DNA of 16,877 nucleotides, taken from positions 1-16,877 of the forward strand of contig CAQBKK010000023.1 in NCBI GenBank assembly GCA_948760655.1, written 5' to 3'. Below the pieces are notes generated by a model. The model was not told the origin of the DNA. It made no database searches and saw only the letters and a list, made by a program, of their open reading frames with translations. Made by a program: the position numbers and the translations under genes. The stretch is from an uncultured Bacilli bacterium (GTDB lineage: Bacteria > Bacillota_I > Bacilli_A > RF39 > UBA660). Shown piece by piece: positions 1-7,157 of the stretch. Numbering within the stretch: position 1 is the stretch's first letter; each line of letters starts with the position of its first letter.

Positions 1-107
1 ATACGTGCGTAATACACCCCTTCATGATTTTCTAAATAATATAAACCTACTCCACAACAAAACAAAAATAGTAAAACTCCTATAACAATACCAACTTTTT
101 CTCTCAT
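1..107 (-). CDS. N-terminus of a small membrane-anchored protein (truncated by window edge)
   Basis: Thirty-five codons are visible from an ATG at 107, preceded by a strong AAAGGAG site at the usual spacing. The protein starts with a short basic segment (MREK), followed by one hydrophobic helix over about residues 5-25 that includes a CC pair. After it comes a short extracellular-looking stretch ending VYYARI-like at the window edge. The arrangement of signal anchor plus an early YY(A/V)xI strand resembles the small YxeA/DUF1093 exported proteins, but too little is present to decide. The gene runs off the left edge, so its length and function are unknown. It lies 96 bases downstream of the 294-residue gene on the same strand, and a 14-bp palindrome sits in the gap. 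Confidence 0.6.
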   Translation of the reverse strand, partial: MREKVGIVIGVLLFLFCCGVGLYYLENHEGVYYAR

Positions 108-176
108 CTTTTTCTCCTTTCCAATTCATGATAGAGAAAAAAATAGGATTTGTCGCAAGTTTAAAATGACTAAATA

Positions 177-190
177 TTACAAATTTGTAA
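177..190. repeat. 14-bp perfect palindrome TTACAAATTTGTAA
   Basis: A perfect dyad lies in the gap between the end of the 294-residue gene and the start of the truncated gene at the left edge. Its TACA-N4-TGTA half-sites look like a small repressor operator. It is too short and lacks a U-tract for a convincing terminator. No good -35/-10 pair is visible beside it, so an operator role is only an inference. Confidence 0.3.
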
Positions 191-203
191 ATTAACTAAG
201 TCT

Positions 204-1088
204 TTATTGTAAATACTCTTTTATTTCGTCTTCGGTTAAACGGTTAAATTCACTTAAAGTATATGTCTCATCACTATTTTTTTGAAAGACATATTTGTAG
301 TTTGTTACAGAATCTTTGTGTTGACTTAATAAATTTTTATTTTCTTTGGATACCATTAAAATATTTATATCATTTTCACTAAGAGACTGAATTAATTTTT
401 TATCTTTTGCATTATTGTATATTCCAACAGCTTCATTATTTTTTTCTACATAACGTATATATAAACTTTCTTCTATTAGAATGATTTTACTATCTGTTTC
501 ATAAGCAAAAACTAAGTCACTTATAATCTTCTCTTCCAAACCACATCCTGACTCAAAACGTAATGCTAGTTTTTTAGTTTCTTTATCATAGTAATAACCT
601 TCACAATGAATTGCACCTGTATAATCTTCAAGATTGTACTCTATGGCATTTCCCCATAACTCTTGGACTTTTCTAGAAAAATCATCCATATCGTATTCAT
701 AAATTGTTTCATAATCGTTTAAATTTTCTGCAAATACTTTCTTTTCTGTACGATTTACTTCATTTTCTAACGTAAGCGTTATAATAGAATCATTCGTAAA
801 TTTTTCATTTTTGTAATAATCTGGAACTTCTTGAATTTCATCACGAATGCGTGTTTTATTATATAAATCTTGTACATTGCTAGAGGAGACATCTAATATT
901 CTATAATTGGTATCTAAACCATTGTTCTCCTCTTCTAAATCATCCGTAGTATTTTTTCCTGGTTCTTTTTCTTCCACTTTTTGATTTTCTAAAAAGGCAT
1001 TCTTTCTTCTATTAGCAAAATAAATTGTAAAACCTATAACACCTGCGATGAGTATAAGCATGAAAATAGCTAAAATTTTTCTTTTCAT
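204..1088 (-). CDS. Single-pass membrane-anchored surface protein, unrecognised family
   Basis: This 294-residue protein has an N-terminal basic cap and one hydrophobic helix (about residues 5-25). An acidic Glu/Asn/Asp-rich linker follows (about 35-60), then a hydrophilic globular region that should face outward. There is no lipobox Cys, so it is predicted to be an uncleaved or signal-peptidase-I anchored protein. The globular part contains ordered alpha/beta-like stretches (about residues 70-290) but no catalytic motif that I recognise. The start is supported by AAAGGAG nine bases upstream of the ATG. An extended -10 (TGGTATAAT) lies 53 bases upstream of the ATG, so the gene probably has its own promoter. 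A possible 8-residue leader ORF overlaps its start codon. I assign no function; similar anchored proteins of unknown role are common in gut Bacillota. Confidence 0.8.
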   Translation of the reverse strand: MKRKILAIFMLILIAGVIGFTIYFANRRKNAFLENQKVEEKEPGKNTTDDLEEENNGLDTNYRILDVSSSNVQDLYNKTRIRDEIQEVPDYYKNEKFTNDSIITLTLENEVNRTEKKVFAENLNDYETIYEYDMDDFSRKVQELWGNAIEYNLEDYTGAIHCEGYYYDKETKKLALRFESGCGLEEKIISDLVFAYETDSKIILIEESLYIRYVEKNNEAVGIYNNAKDKKLIQSLSENDINILMVSKENKNLLSQHKDSVTNYKYVFQKNSDETYTLSEFNRLTEDEIKEYLQ

Positions 1089-1111
1089 TTTTGTTCAACT
1101 CCTTTTTTCAT
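1085..1111 (-). CDS. Possible 8-residue leader peptide overlapping the next start
   Basis: An ATG at 1111 preceded by AAGGG opens the mini-ORF MKKGVEQK. Its TGA overlaps the ATG of the 294-residue gene (ATGA). The Shine-Dalgarno of the large gene lies inside the mini-ORF. It could support coupled translation or be a chance reading frame; it is too short to judge from composition. Confidence 0.2.
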   Translation of the reverse strand: MKKGVEQK

Positions 1112-1140
1112 AATCCCTTGTATCACTCCTAGTTTTTCTT

Positions 1141-1149
1141 ATTATACCA
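1141..1149 (-). promoter_or_regulatory. Extended -10 promoter element for the 294-residue gene
   Basis: On the minus strand the sequence reads TGGTATAAT, a perfect -10 hexamer with the TGn extension. No good -35 is present, as expected for extended -10 promoters. Transcription would start near 1134, giving an untranslated leader of about 46 bases. The element sits just past the restored stop codon of the CmpB-type gene. Confidence 0.55.
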
Positions 1150-1167
1150 TTTCTTTCCCTTCTATTG

Positions 1168-1828
1168 TTATTTTTCTTTTTTTCTAATGTAATATATTTT
1201 AAATTTAGGGAAAGCCACTTTAATATGACGATACAAAAAAGAGTTGTTTTTTAGCCAATCTAGTACTTTTTTACGAATAAGTTCTGTATTGTCTTCTTTC
1301 TGATTTTTGATTTCTTTTTTGATTTTATTCATGACATTAAAAGAAATTAGATTGTCTAAAAGATAGAAAAAGAAGAAAAAAAAATGCTAGTATGATTTGG
1401 ATAGTTGGATTTATAGAAGATACTATTTTTTTAACAAGAGGATGCAACAGAAAAATAACAAAGCAACCAAGGAGACCAAAAGGTACCATCGTTTCTAAAC
1501 AAATACGCCCATTAATATTGTATTTTCTTTGGGAATAATCCCACCATCTTGCTTTAAACAATTTTTCCATAATATAGGAAGTAAAGTATTCTAATAAGGA
1601 ACAAACCAACATTGATTTTAAAAAAACTGCTACTAAGTCTGTTGTATTTTTTCCAATGAGAAAAATAATTCCTAAGACACCATATCCATAAATTGGACAG
1701 ATGGGGCCAATTAAAAATCCACGATTCACTATTTTTTTTAATTCAAAGAGTTTACAAATAACTTCTAGAAGCCAACCTAAAAAAGCATAAAGAATAAAAT
1801 ATAAAAAATAAGTACAAATAATTTCCAT
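1168..1828 (-). CDS. CmpB-type (PF06541, putative ABC-transporter type IV) membrane protein, frameshifted at a T9 run
   Basis: The 5' part (1337-1828) encodes 163 residues with a typical PF06541 core: an FLGWLLEV segment near residues 17-24, then NRGFLIGPICPIYGYG at about 35-50, with four to five membrane helices. In the as-read frame it stops at 1337, shortly after a run of nine T (minus strand; A at 1376-1384). Removing one T lets the frame continue through LLDNLISFNVMNKIKK into a basic tail containing RKKVLDWLKN and HIKVAFPKFK, stopping at 1168. The result is 219 residues with the charged C-terminal tail that full-length members of this family carry. So the gene is either truly frameshifted, phase-variable or slippage-expressed at the homopolymer, or the base is a sequencing error. 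Start: ATG at 1828, with only a weak AAGAG-type ribosome site. The family is membrane-embedded and of unclear function despite its Pfam name. Confidence 0.75.
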
Positions 1829-1860
1829 AACTTTCTTTCACTCTTTTCTTTTTACAAAAA

Positions 1861-1883
1861 GAGCATCCCTAGAAAAGATGCTC
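1861..1883 (-). terminator. Rho-independent terminator after the YtxH-like gene
   Basis: A perfect 7-bp stem, GAGCATC/GATGCTC, with a 9-base loop is followed on the minus strand by TTTTTGT. It lies eight bases past the stop of the YtxH-like gene, between it and the CmpB-type gene. The stem is preceded by an A-rich tract, so weaker activity from the plus side is possible. Confidence 0.8.
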
Positions 1884-1890
1884 ATTTCTT

Positions 1891-2295
1891 TTATTTTGTA
1901 TTTTCTAATTTTTCTACAACAGATTTTGATACTTCTAAGGCTTTTTTTCTTACTTCTTTTGCTGCTACTTCAAGAGCTTCACTTCCGCGTTCTATTGCTG
2001 CTTTTACTAAATCATCGGCTTTTTCTTTGATACTGCTTGCTTTTTCTTTGGCTATTTTTAGTACTTTTTCTTTATCTAACTCTTTGATTTCTCGTTCTAA
2101 GGCTTTTATTTTTTTATCAAATTCATTTTTTATTCTTTTAGCTTTTAATTCTTTTGCTTTCTCTAAGAGTTCATCCATTTTTATTTTTAATTCTTGTCTT
2201 GTTTCTTTTCCACTTTTGGGTGCTAATAGAATTCCTACTCCCACTCCAATAAGTGCTCCTGCTGCAATTTTCCCTAAATCACTTTTTTTACTCAT
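1891..2295 (-). CDS. YtxH-like (PF12732) membrane-associated protein
   Basis: The protein has 134 residues from the ATG at 2295, which is preceded by GTAGGGAAAAT. An upstream in-frame ATG at 2346 would add 17 residues with no ribosome site and would run into the promoter region. Residues 8-25 form a glycine-rich hydrophobic helix (GKIAAGALIGVGVGILLAPK) ending in the LLAPKSG motif typical of the YtxH/gas-vesicle-like family. The rest is a long Lys/Glu amphipathic helix with coiled-coil character and alanine-rich turns near the end. Members are small general-stress or envelope-associated proteins of unclear biochemical function. An AT-rich promoter (TAAAAT -10) may precede it. It ends in a good terminator and so looks monocistronic. 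Confidence 0.85.
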   Translation of the reverse strand: MSKKSDLGKIAAGALIGVGVGILLAPKSGKETRQELKIKMDELLEKAKELKAKRIKNEFDKKIKALEREIKELDKEKVLKIAKEKASSIKEKADDLVKAAIERGSEALEVAAKEVRKKALEVSKSVVEKLENTK

Positions 2296-2377
2296 ATTTT
2301 CCCTACTTTCTTTTTTTATTTTATAAGAAGGACAAGAAAAATACAACCAACAAAAAAAGGATAACTGTCTATTTCTG

Positions 2378-2683
2378 TTATTTTTTTATTTTTCTTGGCA
2401 AATCTTTACATGTTTCCATAATAAATTCTTTTAGTTTTTCTTGGTCTTCTATGTCTTCCATAAAATACATGGGTTTTGCACCTTCATAGGGAATTTGTTC
2501 TTCTAAATCAAATTTTTTATTTGTTTCTACTCTTTTTATTAGCAAGCGATTGTTATAGATTCCTCCAAATAAAATGTTATCATAATATAATAAGTATTCT
2601 CCCATCATAGGTCGACACATAATATTTTCTAACACACTTAGCCTTTCTAAAACATATTCTTTATAATCTTTGGTTGTTTTCAT
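2378..2683 (-). CDS. TfoX N-terminal domain protein
   Basis: The 101-residue protein matches the stand-alone TfoX-N domain (PF04993). It has an N-terminal helix, the RPMMGEYLLYYDNILFGGI segment at about residues 24-42 and the NRLLIKRV strand, followed by a short acidic helix near the end. I chose the ATG at 2683 because AAGGAG lies just upstream; an ATG six codons further upstream lacks a site. TfoX-N proteins are named after a competence regulator of gammaproteobacteria. Short stand-alone versions in Bacillota have no established role, and there is no competence gene nearby. The start overlaps the end of the F420-ligase-like gene by 23 bases, indicating co-transcription and coupled translation. 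Confidence 0.85.
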   Translation of the reverse strand: MKTTKDYKEYVLERLSVLENIMCRPMMGEYLLYYDNILFGGIYNNRLLIKRVETNKKFDLEEQIPYEGAKPMYFMEDIEDQEKLKEFIMETCKDLPRKIKK

Positions 2684-3416
2684 ATTTTCTCCTTTTTTCA
2701 ATCATATCATAATTTAGGTTCTTTTTTCTTACTAAAATAAAAGGAGTTTGTTCTTTTTGTTGACCTGCTGGATTGTCTTTTATTATGGCTCTTAACATTT
2801 TATTCGAAAGTTTTATATCTTTTGATTTTCCTAATATTACTCTACCAAAGTCATTCGCGTCCATTATGACACAAGATATTCCTAGTTTTTCTTTTATTTC
2901 GTTACATACTTGATTGCTATGTATTGGTATTTCTATTCCAATGTCTTTGTATTCTTCCCATGCTCCATCGTAAAAACCATCTAATCCACTTACTTCTCTT
3001 CCTACAATTTTGTAAAATACACCTTTGATTCCTAGGCATTTTGTTATTCCCCCTAAGATACTTGCAATCAATACTTTTCCTACTCCGACTTTATTAATCG
3101 CATATTGCATATTGATAGGCATTCCAACACCATAGCCTCCTCTGTTTTTATGACTGGCAAATTTCGATAAAAATCGTGCCCACATTCCAATTTTTATATC
3201 TTCTCTTTTCACAATACGATTTTGACATAGACTAATTACTTTCTCACAGATGAATAAAATGTCTTTTTCTTGGTAAACGGGAGTTACGTATTTGTCTATT
3301 ACTTTTATATAGTCTTCTCTTACATTTATAAACTCTGTTTGAATACCATACCGAAGGTAAATTGTCTCCTTTACTAACATCTCCAACTTTTTTCCTTCAT
3401 TTACTACTAACTTCAT
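2661..3416 (-). CDS. F420-0:gamma-glutamyl ligase-like protein (PF01996 family)
   Basis: This 251-residue protein starts at the ATG at 3416, which has an excellent AAGGAGG site; an ATG nine codons earlier does not. Family-like features are the YVTPVYQEKDILFICEKV segment (about 43-60), a basic stretch around residue 90, and a Gly-rich region at about 93-100 (RGGYGVGMP). Further on come LGGITKCLGIKG at about 121-132, the acidic GLDGFYDGAW at 144-153, and IMDANDFGR at about 184-192. CofE enzymes join glutamate to F420-0 using GTP, but nothing else for F420 synthesis is visible, and most low-GC gut Bacillota lack the cofactor. A related amide-ligase reaction on another substrate is therefore more likely. 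It is the first gene of a two-gene unit with the TfoX-N gene. Confidence 0.75.
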   Translation of the reverse strand: MKLVVNEGKKLEMLVKETIYLRYGIQTEFINVREDYIKVIDKYVTPVYQEKDILFICEKVISLCQNRIVKREDIKIGMWARFLSKFASHKNRGGYGVGMPINMQYAINKVGVGKVLIASILGGITKCLGIKGVFYKIVGREVSGLDGFYDGAWEEYKDIGIEIPIHSNQVCNEIKEKLGISCVIMDANDFGRVILGKSKDIKLSNKMLRAIIKDNPAGQQKEQTPFILVRKKNLNYDMIEKRRKYENNQRL

Positions 3417-3478
3417 TTTTCCTCCTTGTTTCTTTTTTATCATAGAAACTTTAGAAGTTATTTTCTTTAAAAAAGGAT

Positions 3479-3507
3479 TAAAAAAATCTTAATTTTTCGT
3501 TAAGATT
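3479..3507 (-). terminator. Terminator after the DUF2130 gene, copy 1 of a 29-bp repeat
   Basis: The perfect 8-bp stem AATCTTAA/TTAAGATT has a 7-base loop and is followed on the minus strand by seven T. It lies 26 bases past the DUF2130 stop. All 29 bases are identical to 4941-4969, and the flanks also share a CTTTAAAAA block. Confidence 0.8.
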
Positions 3508-3532
3508 CGTTTTTTTTACTATTATTTTTCTT

Positions 3533-4834
3533 TTATACTTCTTGTTTTTCTTTTTTATTGTTTTCTAAATCTTCAAACATTTTGGCCATAGTTTCACTAT
3601 TACTTGTTAATTTTTTTATTGTTAAATCCTCTGCTTTATTATTGGCAAGGCGCAAATTGTTTTCACTAGAAAGAAGAGCCTCTTTTGTTTTTTGCAAATG
3701 ATCAATTGTTTTATCAATTTCTTCTATTGCCTTTTTAAATTTATCACTAGCAATTCGATAATTTCTTCCAAATCCTTCTTTAAAAGCATTCACATTTTCT
3801 TCAAAATGAGCAATATCAATATTTTGATTTCTTACTACTTGTAGTTCTTTTTTATATTCTAGTGAATTTAAGGCAATCCCACGAATTAATGTGATAATGG
3901 GAATAAAAAATTGAGGTCTTATGATATACATTTTTGGATATTTGTAAGAGACATCTACAATCCCATTGTTGTAGTATTCATTATCTATTTCTAACAGAGA
4001 AACTAAAACCGCATATTCACAATTTTTTTCTTTTCTGTCTTTATCTAGTTCTTTTAAGAAGTCTTCATTTTTATGTTTTGTAGAAGTTTCTTCTGCTTCA
4101 TTTTTCATTTCAAACATAATGGATGTAATTTCTGTTTCTTCTTCATCAAAATCTCGAAATATAAAATCTCCTTTAGATCCCGTTTTGGCATCATTGTCTT
4201 TTTCAAAATATGCATTTTTAAATAAAGGTCTTAATTTATTAAATTCTGTACTACAATGCACTTCTAAAGATTCTCCAATCATTTTTGTTGATTGTCTAGC
4301 TTTGAAGTCTTTATAATAAGCAAGTTGTTCTTCTTTGTTTTTTAATTTTTCTTCATAGCTTTCTTTGATATTTTTTTCTTTTAATAAAAATTCTGTACTT
4401 TTTAGTTGTAGTTCATTATTTAAGTCCTTTATTTTTTGTTCACTTTCAGAAATGGTATTTTTGATAGCAAGTTTGGTATCGTTTTCTTTTCGTTCTAACT
4501 GGTGTTTTAATTCTGTAATCTCTTCTTTTTTCTTATTTAACTCTTCATTATAACTTTTTTCTAATTGATTTTTAGTTTGTTCTTCTTTTCTTTGTAAGTC
4601 ATTTTTTAAAACCATGATTTCTTGCTCTTTTTGGTGTAATTCCTCTATTCTTTGTTTTTCTAAAGATGCTTTTGTAAGTTCAATGGCATTTTTTTCTTCA
4701 TTTTTAAATTGTTCTTTTTGCCTTTCCATTTCACGCGTAAATTCTTTATCTCGAACTTGTTTAGCAATAGATTCGTAATCTGTTTCGTTGATTTGAAAGA
4801 TACATCCACATTTTGGACATTTTAATTCGTTCAT
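3533..4834 (-). CDS. DUF2130 family coiled-coil protein with PD-(D/E)XK-like core
   Basis: The protein has 433 residues and starts with a Cys motif (LKCPKCGCIF, Cys6, Cys9, Cys11) that could bind zinc. A long Lys/Glu/Gln coiled coil follows (about residues 20-175), then the conserved DUF2130 (PF09903) domain (about 175-330) and a second helical tail. In the conserved domain GSKGDFIF (Asp223) is followed 18 residues later by FEMK (Glu242, Lys244). This spacing is that of a PD-(D/E)XK nuclease-fold active site, and the family has been linked to that superfamily. The substrate is unknown. The start ATG has AGAGGTG upstream and a TATAAT -10 about 20 bases before the ATG. It ends in a terminator, so it looks like a single-gene unit. 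DNA binding through the coiled coil and zinc motif is inference. Confidence 0.85.
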   Translation of the reverse strand: MNELKCPKCGCIFQINETDYESIAKQVRDKEFTREMERQKEQFKNEEKNAIELTKASLEKQRIEELHQKEQEIMVLKNDLQRKEEQTKNQLEKSYNEELNKKKEEITELKHQLERKENDTKLAIKNTISESEQKIKDLNNELQLKSTEFLLKEKNIKESYEEKLKNKEEQLAYYKDFKARQSTKMIGESLEVHCSTEFNKLRPLFKNAYFEKDNDAKTGSKGDFIFRDFDEEETEITSIMFEMKNEAEETSTKHKNEDFLKELDKDRKEKNCEYAVLVSLLEIDNEYYNNGIVDVSYKYPKMYIIRPQFFIPIITLIRGIALNSLEYKKELQVVRNQNIDIAHFEENVNAFKEGFGRNYRIASDKFKKAIEEIDKTIDHLQKTKEALLSSENNLRLANNKAEDLTIKKLTSNSETMAKMFEDLENNKKEKQEV

Positions 4835-4852
4835 ACTTCACCTCTTAAAGTT

Positions 4853-4858
4853 ATTATA
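4853..4858 (-). promoter_or_regulatory. -10 element for the DUF2130 gene
   Basis: TATAAT on the minus strand lies 18 bases upstream of the DUF2130 start, inside TATAGTATAATAA. No strong -35 is visible at 17 bp. The leader would be very short, ending with the AGAGGTG ribosome site. Confidence 0.4.
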
Positions 4859-4940
4859 CTATAGATTTGTTTTGGTTCGTTATCTTTTCGTAATACTTTT
4901 ATTCTATCTTTTAAAAATCATGTTTCTTCTTTAAAAAGCA

Positions 4941-4969
4941 TAAAAAAATCTTAATTTTTCGTTAAGATT
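4941..4969 (-). terminator. Terminator after the 105-residue gene, copy 2 of a 29-bp repeat
   Basis: The same 8-bp stem, loop and T-tract as at 3479-3507, identical over 29 bases. It begins three bases past the stop codon of the 105-residue gene. Confidence 0.8.
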
Positions 4970-4972
4970 ATT

Positions 4973-5290
4973 TTAGTTTAAATTTATTTTATACATTTTT
5001 TCTAATTCTTCTTTTTCTTCAATAACGCTATAAGACGCATGAAGTACAATATCTCTTACATTTTTCCAATCTTTTTTTAAGCAAATACCATCTATAGTTT
5101 TGGCATTATAAAGTTCATCAAGACTAGAAAATTTAGTTATTGTACTTTGAGGACTACATTTACCCCAAATAATAAAATCCGTTTGTTTCACAATCATATA
5201 TACATCAAAACTATCTTTTAAATAAAATTCAATTTCTGTTCCAATTTCTAAGAGAGCAAATAGATTTTTAAATTGTTCGTAATTTATCAT
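4973..5290 (-). CDS. Hypothetical 105-residue soluble protein
   Basis: A small soluble protein with no signal peptide or membrane helix. It has alternating strands and helices (EIEFYLKDSFDVYMIVKQ near residues 19-36, a WGKC segment at about 42-45, and a C-terminal Glu/Lys helix). I recognise no family. The ribosome site is weak (AAGAAAAGTTGAT), so translation may depend on the preceding gene, whose stop lies 42 bases upstream. A terminator follows immediately. Its size and pairing with another orphan gene would fit an immunity or accessory protein, but nothing in the sequence demonstrates this. Confidence 0.65.
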   Translation of the reverse strand: MINYEQFKNLFALLEIGTEIEFYLKDSFDVYMIVKQTDFIIWGKCSPQSTITKFSSLDELYNAKTIDGICLKKDWKNVRDIVLHASYSVIEEKEELEKMYKINLN

Positions 5291-5332
5291 ATTATCAACT
5301 TTTCTTAACTTTCTTATTTTTTAGCGTTGTCA

Positions 5333-5959
5333 TTAATAAATATTTTTTGTGTATTTATATGTGACATTTTGTATTGGGCCTTGTTGGTTTTCTTTTTCTA
5401 ATTTTAAAACACGTAATAAAGTTTCAGCACTTTCTTTCATATCCATATTTATTGCTTCACATTCTATCATTTTATTATGATTATTTAATGTAATTTCTAA
5501 ATATTTGTCTTCTTTTTCATCCTCTTCTGAAGAAGATAACGTAATATCTCCTTTTTCTAAAAACCAAAAATAGTCTTTCCAAATCATCTCTAATGACCAT
5601 AAAAAGGATTCTTGATACGAAACTTTTTTATTGTTTGGAATTTCACTGGGATAAATTGCATTAGTAATGGTTCCTAGTATTTGCTCTATATAAGCAAAGG
5701 GATTCCAAATTTCTGGATGTTTTATTTCTGTATTGGTTAATTCACAATATATTTCACCCATGCAAACTAAAGCCATATTATATAGTTCTATTCGTTTCTT
5801 GTTGTAAGGAAAACTTGCATATATATCAGTATATCTTGTTAATTTCTCTAATTGATAAAAATCCAAATTCACTTCTATAAAACTTTCACCTAATTTATTA
5901 AACTCTTTTCTAAAAATCATTTGAAAATAATTCAAATGTACTTTTTCTTTTGCTTCCAT
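5333..5959 (-). CDS. Hypothetical 208-residue protein
   Basis: This soluble, largely helical protein is rich in Trp and Tyr (for example WNPFAYIEQILG around residue 88 and the WSLEMIWKDYFWFLEKG region around 125-141). A very acidic loop follows (SSSEEDEKEDK). I recognise no domain. I prefer the ATG at 5959, which has a GAAAGAGAG site upstream; a GTG three codons earlier is possible but less well placed. A strong promoter (TTGCTT, 17 bp, TATAAT) precedes it, so it leads a two-gene transcript with the 105-residue gene, closed by the repeat terminator. The function is unknown. Confidence 0.7.
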   Translation of the reverse strand: MEAKEKVHLNYFQMIFRKEFNKLGESFIEVNLDFYQLEKLTRYTDIYASFPYNKKRIELYNMALVCMGEIYCELTNTEIKHPEIWNPFAYIEQILGTITNAIYPSEIPNNKKVSYQESFLWSLEMIWKDYFWFLEKGDITLSSSEEDEKEDKYLEITLNNHNKMIECEAINMDMKESAETLLRVLKLEKENQQGPIQNVTYKYTKNIY

Positions 5960-5987
5960 TTCACACACTCTCTTTCAAATTTGCTTT

Positions 5988-6016
5988 ATTATACACAATA
6001 ACTTTCTTTTAAGCAA
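5988..6016 (-). promoter_or_regulatory. Sigma-A promoter for the 208- and 105-residue genes
   Basis: On the minus strand -35 TTGCTT (6011-6016) and a perfect -10 TATAAT (5988-5993) are separated by 17 bases. The -35 overlaps the last codons of the second permease gene of the exporter operon. Transcription would start near 5981. Confidence 0.7.
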
Positions 6017-7157
6017 TTTTTCTTTTTTTACTCGAAATCCTATTGGTAAGAAGAATAAATCCTAGAGAGAACAAGAGAATGATTCCGATATTTATAAAGA
6101 TTGGATTTAAAGTGCTTTGGTTCCATACTTCACTATTTTTTACTAGTTCATTTGTTTTTATAAAATAATAGGATGGTAAAATATGAGCAAATTTTAAGAC
6201 AATATCAGGTAAGAATTCCATAGGAACAAAGGCACCACATAAGAAACTTGATCCTAAAGCGATTACATTGACTATGCCATTCACTGCATTTTTATTTATA
6301 CCCAAATTTCCTAATAAGAAAGCAATCGTTAGCGTACAGAAAGTAAAAACAAAGGAATTTAAAATTAGTAGCAATCCATGAGTGGTAAACATAATTTTTC
6401 CTACTAGAATAAAACTTAATAATACGTAAAATAACCAAAGTGTAAAAGCAAATACACTATTGGATAGTAATAGTTTACGATTGTATTCACTACTTTTCAT
6501 ACTACTTATGATGGTTCTTTTTCTTATGTGTTCACTTTTAAAACTAGATAAGATTAAGCAAATGACATAGATACTTCCTGCAAGTAAGCAATAATTGGTA
6601 AAGTTGTAAAATGTACTTGCTTTTTCTAGACTAGTTGTATCTAGTTTTGTAGTCATTGCAACTTCTAGTGTGTCTTCTAATGTGTTATTGATTTCTTTTA
6701 GTATTTCTTCTTCCTTCATTCCTAGTTCATTATAGATATTAGCAACTTTATAATATCTTTCTACTAGCATCTGTGCAAGGCTTGCCATATAGTCTTTTGT
6801 ACTTTTTACTTCTATTTTAGGATTTTTATGGTTTAAGAAGTCTTCTCTAAAGTTTTTAGGAATGTAAATTACGTAGTTGACATCACGATAGAATATGGCG
6901 TCATTAATGGCACTTTCTGTTTGTTCTATTTCTTTTACATTACTTTTTGCCTCTAAATATTCTATGAAGTTTTGGGTAATTCCTTTTTCTTCGTCTTCAT
7001 TTATGATGATAATATCTGGTTTGGTTGCCGTAAAATTTGTTTCTTTATCACTTGTTGTCATGTTAAATCCACCAAAGAAGATTAGGAAAATCGTATATAT
7101 TAAAATGGGAGTTTTGCTTTTGTTTAAGACTTTTAAAAATGTTTTAAATACTATCAT
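6009..7157 (-). CDS. ABC-2 type transporter permease (second permease)
   Basis: The protein has 382 residues with the ABC2_membrane_3 (PF12698) layout: one N-terminal membrane helix (about 15-32), a large extracytoplasmic domain (about 35-185), and then five to six helices ending near residue 372. The segment FLCGAFVPMEFLPD followed by FAHILPSYYF (about 305-333) is characteristic of drug- and peptide-exporting ABC-2 permeases. The C-terminus is a basic tail (ISSKKRKIA). The start is an ATG with GGAGG at good spacing, and it overlaps the end of the first permease by 14 bases. It should form a heterodimer with that permease, energised by the ATPase encoded upstream. The substrate cannot be told from sequence. 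It is the last gene of the operon; I see no strong terminator directly after it. Confidence 0.9.
   Translation of the reverse strand: MIVFKTFLKVLNKSKTPILIYTIFLIFFGGFNMTTSDKETNFTATKPDIIIINEDEEKGITQNFIEYLEAKSNVKEIEQTESAINDAIFYRDVNYVIYIPKNFREDFLNHKNPKIEVKSTKDYMASLAQMLVERYYKVANIYNELGMKEEEILKEINNTLEDTLEVAMTTKLDTTSLEKASTFYNFTNYCLLAGSIYVICLILSSFKSEHIRKRTIISSMKSSEYNRKLLLSNSVFAFTLWLFYVLLSFILVGKIMFTTHGLLLILNSFVFTFCTLTIAFLLGNLGINKNAVNGIVNVIALGSSFLCGAFVPMEFLPDIVLKFAHILPSYYFIKTNELVKNSEVWNQSTLNPIFINIGIILLFSLGFILLTNRISSKKRKIA

Noticed and set aside
2340..2380. Terminator after the TfoX-N gene (ATAAC/GTTAT stem before a T7 run)
   Set aside because: The stem has only five A/T-rich pairs with an 11-base loop; the T-run is good but the hairpin is too weak to list.
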